Source: Candolleomyces eurysporus (taxonomy: Eukaryota; Basidiomycota; Agaricomycetes; Agaricales; Psathyrellaceae). Taken from it: DNA of 10,283 bases. Position 1 is the stretch's first letter; each line of letters begins with the position of its first letter. Under the pieces are notes generated by a model that saw only the letters and a list, made by a program, of their open reading frames with translations, was not told where the DNA came from and ran no database searches. The translations under genes and the position numbers were made by a program. Shown in pieces: positions 7,359 to 10,283 of this stretch. The DNA is taken from positions 1 through 10,283 of the forward strand of contig JANBPK010001798.1 in NCBI GenBank assembly GCA_027579435.1, written 5' to 3'.

Positions 7359-8145
7359 GACTTCACGAAGCAGCCGGTGGCTTCAAGAAATAATGAGCGA
7401 TCCGCTAAGTCAATAAGCGTTGATGTGACCCAAATTGGAAGGAATGGAAGCAGTGATCAATATTGGACAGCTAATCCAAAGTTCGTGAACCTGCTCGGAA
7501 AACCGGAAAGTACGACTAAAGCTTATGTGGTCATAACCCCGAAGCTCAGTCAGCCTGCCCATAGCCAAGAGAAGGAAAGAGTCAGCAGAGTAGTGAAGCA
7601 GTATGGCTCGGTGGAGCCAAGCATCCAAAATTTGGATCAATTCGTCGGATTAGGTGCGCAAACGGAAGGGCGCGCTCTCCGGAAGCAATCCTCGGTGAAT
7701 ATCCATGCGGACTCGACAACAGCCGCGTCCAGAACAGGTTTGCGAAGCGCCTGGGCTGCGTTCTATGGTTTGAGACTCAACTCTCGGCCTTCGATACCCT
7801 CATGTGATTGTGTTTCTTATCTCTCTCTGTCTCTGTCATCTATTTGTTTCGTTGCCTGATTGCCAAACAATAATTGCCTATATCTACGTCTCTGTTTTAC
7901 TGGTATTATCATTAGCGGGTAGCTAACGTTTGTATTTCGCGTTGGGACCGTGTTCCCAGGAATCTACGAGAGCCATCTGTTATCAAGAAAAGAGTGTTTA
8001 AGTTCGCGAAGTCAATCAGAGTTGTGTTGCTTGCGTATTATTGAATCGTTCTTGCGTTAAAGTTGCTTGAGGCCGTGTCCTCTGTTCGCAAAGTTATCCA
8101 TCGTATCTCGAACCCTACCGTGTGTTAGCAAAGTCACTTTGTGAA
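7052..8145. repeat. Dispersed TTCGCGAA-like motif cluster
   Basis: At least nine octamers of the form TTYRYRAA occur here: TTTGCGAA 7052 and 7739, TTCGTAAA 7064, TTCGCGAA 7073 and 8003, TTCACGAA 7218 and 7362, TTCGTGAA 7482, TTCGCAAA 8085 and TTTGTGAA 8138, several after AAG. I did not notice a comparable cluster elsewhere in the window. It marks this block as one compositional unit, possibly a decayed LTR element or another repeat family. Confidence 0.5.
7359..7859 (+). CDS. Coding-like open frame without any ATG, partial or relic
   Basis: The frame opens after a TAA at 7351-7353 and runs to a stop at 7857-7859. Codons up to about 7790 start with a purine roughly two times in three. No ATG occurs anywhere in the frame, so it cannot begin a normal protein here; it would have to be an internal or last exon, or a relic. 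It begins AEDFTKQPVASRNN, loosely reminiscent of the AD-x-x-TK end of Ty1/copia RNase H, but the match is too weak to call. The final 20 residues, from a TCTCTCT tract, look non-coding. It lies inside the TTCGCGAA motif cluster. Confidence 0.25.
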   Translation, partial: DFTKQPVASRNNERSAKSISVDVTQIGRNGSSDQYWTANPKFVNLLGKPESTTKAYVVITPKLSQPAHSQEKERVSRVVKQYGSVEPSIQNLDQFVGLGAQTEGRALRKQSSVNIHADSTTAASRTGLRSAWAAFYGLRLNSRPSIPSCDCVSYLSLSLSSICFVA

Positions 8146-8480
8146 GCATTTCTATTGTTGCTGGTTGAGCCTTAGCTCCCCCTTGAACTTGCAATTGTAC
8201 AAGAAGAGTTCTAGAAGCCTCTGTCGACTAGACTTAGAGCTTTTACCTATACCCCTTGCCCGCCTTTATCTTCACAAAGGTATTTGGTGTGTTGTGTTGT
8301 TGTGGTTGTGTGTGTGTTTTAGTTCTATAGTTTGGTTGTCAGAGCGCCCTAGTTCGCTACCTGCACATCAGCGTGGCTGGTGGCAGAGGGCCCAGAACAG
8401 GGAGCTGATCGTTCTTGGCAGTCTCACGAGTGAAACAAGGCGGTTGTCCATCCAGATTGGCAATGGCAAGCAATGAAAAC
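7860..8480. other. Possible LTR-like non-coding stretch
   Basis: No gene is supported. There is a GT-rich tract at 8288-8320 and then TTTGGTTGTCAGAGCGCC at 8331-8348, which resembles the TTGGTATCAGAGC-type primer-binding site of many LTR retroelements (seen in sequence; relation inferred). No LTR ends, target duplication or downstream gag frame could be identified, so the identification stays weak. Confidence 0.2.
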
Positions 8481-8964
8481 TGGCCTTGGGATAATGGTGG
8501 TGATACGACCATATTTGCTTTTTTGAGAATAAATACCCATTTATTAAATATATGGATCACAATTCAATTAACAGTCATGTCTAATTAATCTCTACACTAT
8601 GAAACCCTTCCGGTCTTAAGATAACTCGTGCGGTACAAAGGAATAACAAAAGAGTGCATTACTCTTGGGTTCACGAGAGTTGGAGTCTACTCAAGGACTG
8701 CCAACTTAGAGGTGTGCCTGCCATATACCTGAGATTAGGGTTTAGTAAGCTAGCCAGTTGGTGCCACTTCAAATCAAATGGCCTGCTCTGCAGCTGAGCA
8801 ACCCAGTTTCACTACTATAGGCTATAGAGGAGTTGCTAGGCACTAAAGGTACCTAACCTCTCACATGGCCTCACATTAATTGAGTATATTCAGTGCCAGA
8901 GCAGTGGGGCGAGTCTCTAAGCACATAAAGAGATGCATGGCAAGGCTTTGGCACATCAAACAGC
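8481..8964. other. Unassigned AT-rich to mixed sequence
   Basis: There are TATA-like runs at 8527-8536 and 8544-8553. I found no open frame of interest, no tRNA and no tandem repeat. Confidence 0.4.
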
Positions 8965-9213
8965 ATGATGGCTGGTGCAGCACAAGAAAGGAGCTCAAAA
9001 TACTCTGAAAGGAAGGTCGTTCACAGAAAGAGAAAACCTGGAAAGCAGTCACAAGGGACTTGCCAAGATAACTGTATTCAATTGATGGAGGTCCAATTCC
9101 TCCTCACACAGCTTGGGCAAAGCCACACCAAGGCAGCAGTTGGTATTACTGTAGACCAACCACCCTCAATCAACTTCGGCATCCCCTTCAGCAAACCAGA
9201 AAAGGCAATATGA
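8965..9213 (+). CDS. Small ORF, 82 aa, hypothetical
   Basis: The frame starts with a double ATG, has an in-frame TAA upstream and ends in TGA. The N-terminal half is strongly basic (SERKVVHRKRKPGKQ) and the remainder ordinary. Purine-first codons are about two thirds, but the stretch is purine-rich overall, so this is weak evidence. No domain, intron or promoter is seen. Confidence 0.2.
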   Translation: MMAGAAQERSSKYSERKVVHRKRKPGKQSQGTCQDNCIQLMEVQFLLTQLGQSHTKAAVGITVDQPPSINFGIPFSKPEKAI

Positions 9214-9737
9214 ATCTATTAATAGTCACAGCACAAGCGTCAGAGTGGCGTGGCAGCACCTTGGCGTATCCGATACCCTCTTTTTATCTCTCTATCTCTC
9301 TCTAGCTGGGGCCTGGACTCTTTTTATTTATAAATGTTGTGTACACCTATTTACCATGCTCCAGTATTGTGCAGCTCCAGATAGTATATATATTGGACTC
9401 TCTTAGCATAGTTTTCCCCAGAGAATTACTGCAGTTTTATTTTGTGTTACTTTGCATTTGCAATTGACTGTGTTTGTGACTTCTATCTCGCATGGCGTGA
9501 TATTAAGTTAAAAGAAAGATCAAAGCTATAAAGATATAACCTTAGCGGTTAACTGCGTGACAATTGAGTCTCCTTGATTACTTGGAATAAGTGTGAACAA
9601 GAGAGAAGAATCTGCCAAATTCTTAATACTCTACACTACCCCCATACTTGCACCCCCGATTTCAGTGCAGCGTGGCTATGAAAGGTCTATGCATACTACT
9701 CACCTTGCGCGGCTTGATGTTGAGTTGGTGTTAGGTG
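9214..9737. other. Unassigned; TATA-like and TCTCTC tracts
   Basis: CGATACCCTC followed by a TATCTCTCT tract (9269-9303) echoes CGATACCCTC plus TATCTCTCT at 7792-7827, about 1.5 kb away. TATTTATAAATG (9325-9336) and a TATATATA run near 9385 are TATA-like. Together these could be LTR regulatory sequence, but no ends are visible. No gene is seen. Confidence 0.3.
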
Positions 9738-9806
9738 TTAGGTTGTGTGTGTGTTAGTCGTCTTGCCGTTCTTGATCTCCTCAGCGGGGTAGTTGACAGT
9801 GATGCA
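9738..9806 (-). other. Short minus-strand coding-like fragment
   Basis: The minus frame reads CITVNYPAEEIKNGKTT and then a low-complexity TNTHTT before a stop at 9738-9740; the frame is open upstream to at least 9880. The central peptide looks like real protein but is too short to place. The tail is encoded by a GT/AC microsatellite. It may be an exon edge or a relic. Confidence 0.2.
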
Positions 9807-9879
9807 ATTGGATGCTGATGGTGGTGTGTTGCATGCACAAGAGCAAGAATAGAGAAAGAGGAGTTGAAAAAAAAAGTGT

Positions 9880-9907
9880 AATGACCTTGTGGGCNTACAA
9901 GGTCATT
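9880..9907. repeat. Perfect hairpin, 11-bp arms, with an undetermined loop base
   Basis: AATGACCTTGT and ACAAGGTCATT are exact reverse complements around a six-base loop that contains the undetermined base at 9895. An A-run of nine precedes it and a GA repeat follows. There is no T-tract after it on the plus strand; on the minus strand a run of nine T follows the stem, so a terminator-like form is conceivable, but eukaryotic genes do not normally use one. Confidence 0.8.
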
Positions 9908-9911
9908 CACT

Positions 9912-9925
9912 GAGAGAGAGAGAGA
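9912..9925. repeat. GA microsatellite
   Basis: This is about seven GA units in a row, directly after the hairpin at 9880-9907. Confidence 0.8.
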
Positions 9926-10031
9926 ACATGGCGAGAATCAACTTGATAGAAGTCTATTTGAGCGACGAGATGGGAAGGTACAGGAATCAATGCTTAGTAT
10001 CTAGGATAGCACACATATGTGTAGGTGTATA

Positions 10032-10059
10032 GTGTAAGACAGTCCCACAAGTCTTACAC
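10032..10059. repeat. Inverted repeat, 9-bp arms
   Basis: GTGTAAGAC and GTCTTACAC flank a ten-base loop. The palindrome ACACATATGTGT lies just upstream at 10011-10022. A minus-strand frame (9987-10172) crosses both, but it has no recognisable feature. Confidence 0.7.
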
Positions 10060-10283
10060 CAGCTCACCGCCTCTCCCACAGCCCAACACCGCAAACCACC
10101 CTCACTAAATGGCCACATAAAATCAAAATCCATAATATAGACCAAGATACACAACCCTACCCTCCTTGACATCCAACATGACCACCCCTAACAAGCCAGA
10201 AGGACAGGAAAATGTAAACTCCCCCATGTAAAACAAACAAAAACCCAATAAGTCACTGACACCAAACCCAACCCACAAACCCC
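10060..10283. other. A+C-biased sequence to the window end
   Basis: G and T are scarce on the plus strand; in the last 83 bases I count about eight G. CCCAA/ACCC-like words recur without a fixed period, so it is not a telomere array. The minus strand is correspondingly G+T-rich. No gene is seen. Confidence 0.5.

Noticed and set aside
7359..7400. Ty1/copia RNase H end (AEDFTKQPVA compared with AD-x-x-TK)
   Set aside because: It is a single short, imperfect match with no upstream reverse-transcriptase or RNase H motifs in any frame.
8141..8476. Plus-strand frame with a hydrophobic stretch resembling a membrane segment
   Set aside because: The hydrophobic residues (VVLLWLCVCF) come from a GT-rich low-complexity tract and the start is a GTG; no support as a gene.
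10060..10283. Possible telomere-type repeat in the CCCAA/ACCC-rich end
   Set aside because: There is no constant unit or period, so this is compositional bias only.
1..10283. tRNA, rRNA or CRISPR features
   Set aside because: No T-loop GTTCRANNC context with a fitting acceptor stem, no rRNA-like sequence and no spaced direct-repeat array was found by eye.

Overview
The window looks like a draft-quality piece of a basidiomycete genome, most likely Agaricomycete. This is inferred from short GT-AG introns (53-75 nt, two with CTNAC-type branch sites), small multi-exon reading frames, a TATA-type core promoter, and two relics resembling what I remember of Agaricomycete-expanded families of unknown function. 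No tRNA, rRNA, CRISPR array or bacterial-type operon is visible. Single undetermined bases at 1176, 1850 and 9895 all lie in homopolymers or hairpins, so some apparent frameshifts may be sequencing artefacts.

Layout: 1-746 holds two direct copies of a 47-bp sequence and a GGACACT/AGTGTCC palindrome, which may be the edge of a DNA transposon. 747-1480 has no supported gene, only a perfect 10-bp-arm hairpin at 1191-1212. 1481-2434 (+) is a multi-exon frame with an HMG-box-like N-terminus, probably degenerate. 2435-3286 holds only fragments. 3287-4143 (-) and 4611-5600 (-) are two broken protein-coding relics with visible frameshifts.

5837-6405 (-) and 6471-6946 (+) are the best gene models: a head-to-head pair of two-exon genes encoding about 167 and 140 aa, with start codons only 65 bp apart and a TATA box in the gap. 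Neither product is recognised.

From 7040 to 8350 the sequence carries many TTCGCGAA-like motifs, a coding-like frame with no methionine and a weak primer-binding-site-like sequence, suggesting a decayed LTR retroelement. 8480-10283 is mostly unassigned sequence with one small ORF, two clean hairpins, microsatellites and a strongly A+C-biased end.

There is no evidence that these genes form one pathway. The window reads as gene relics and repeats around one plausible divergent gene pair. I did not find a convincing new system.
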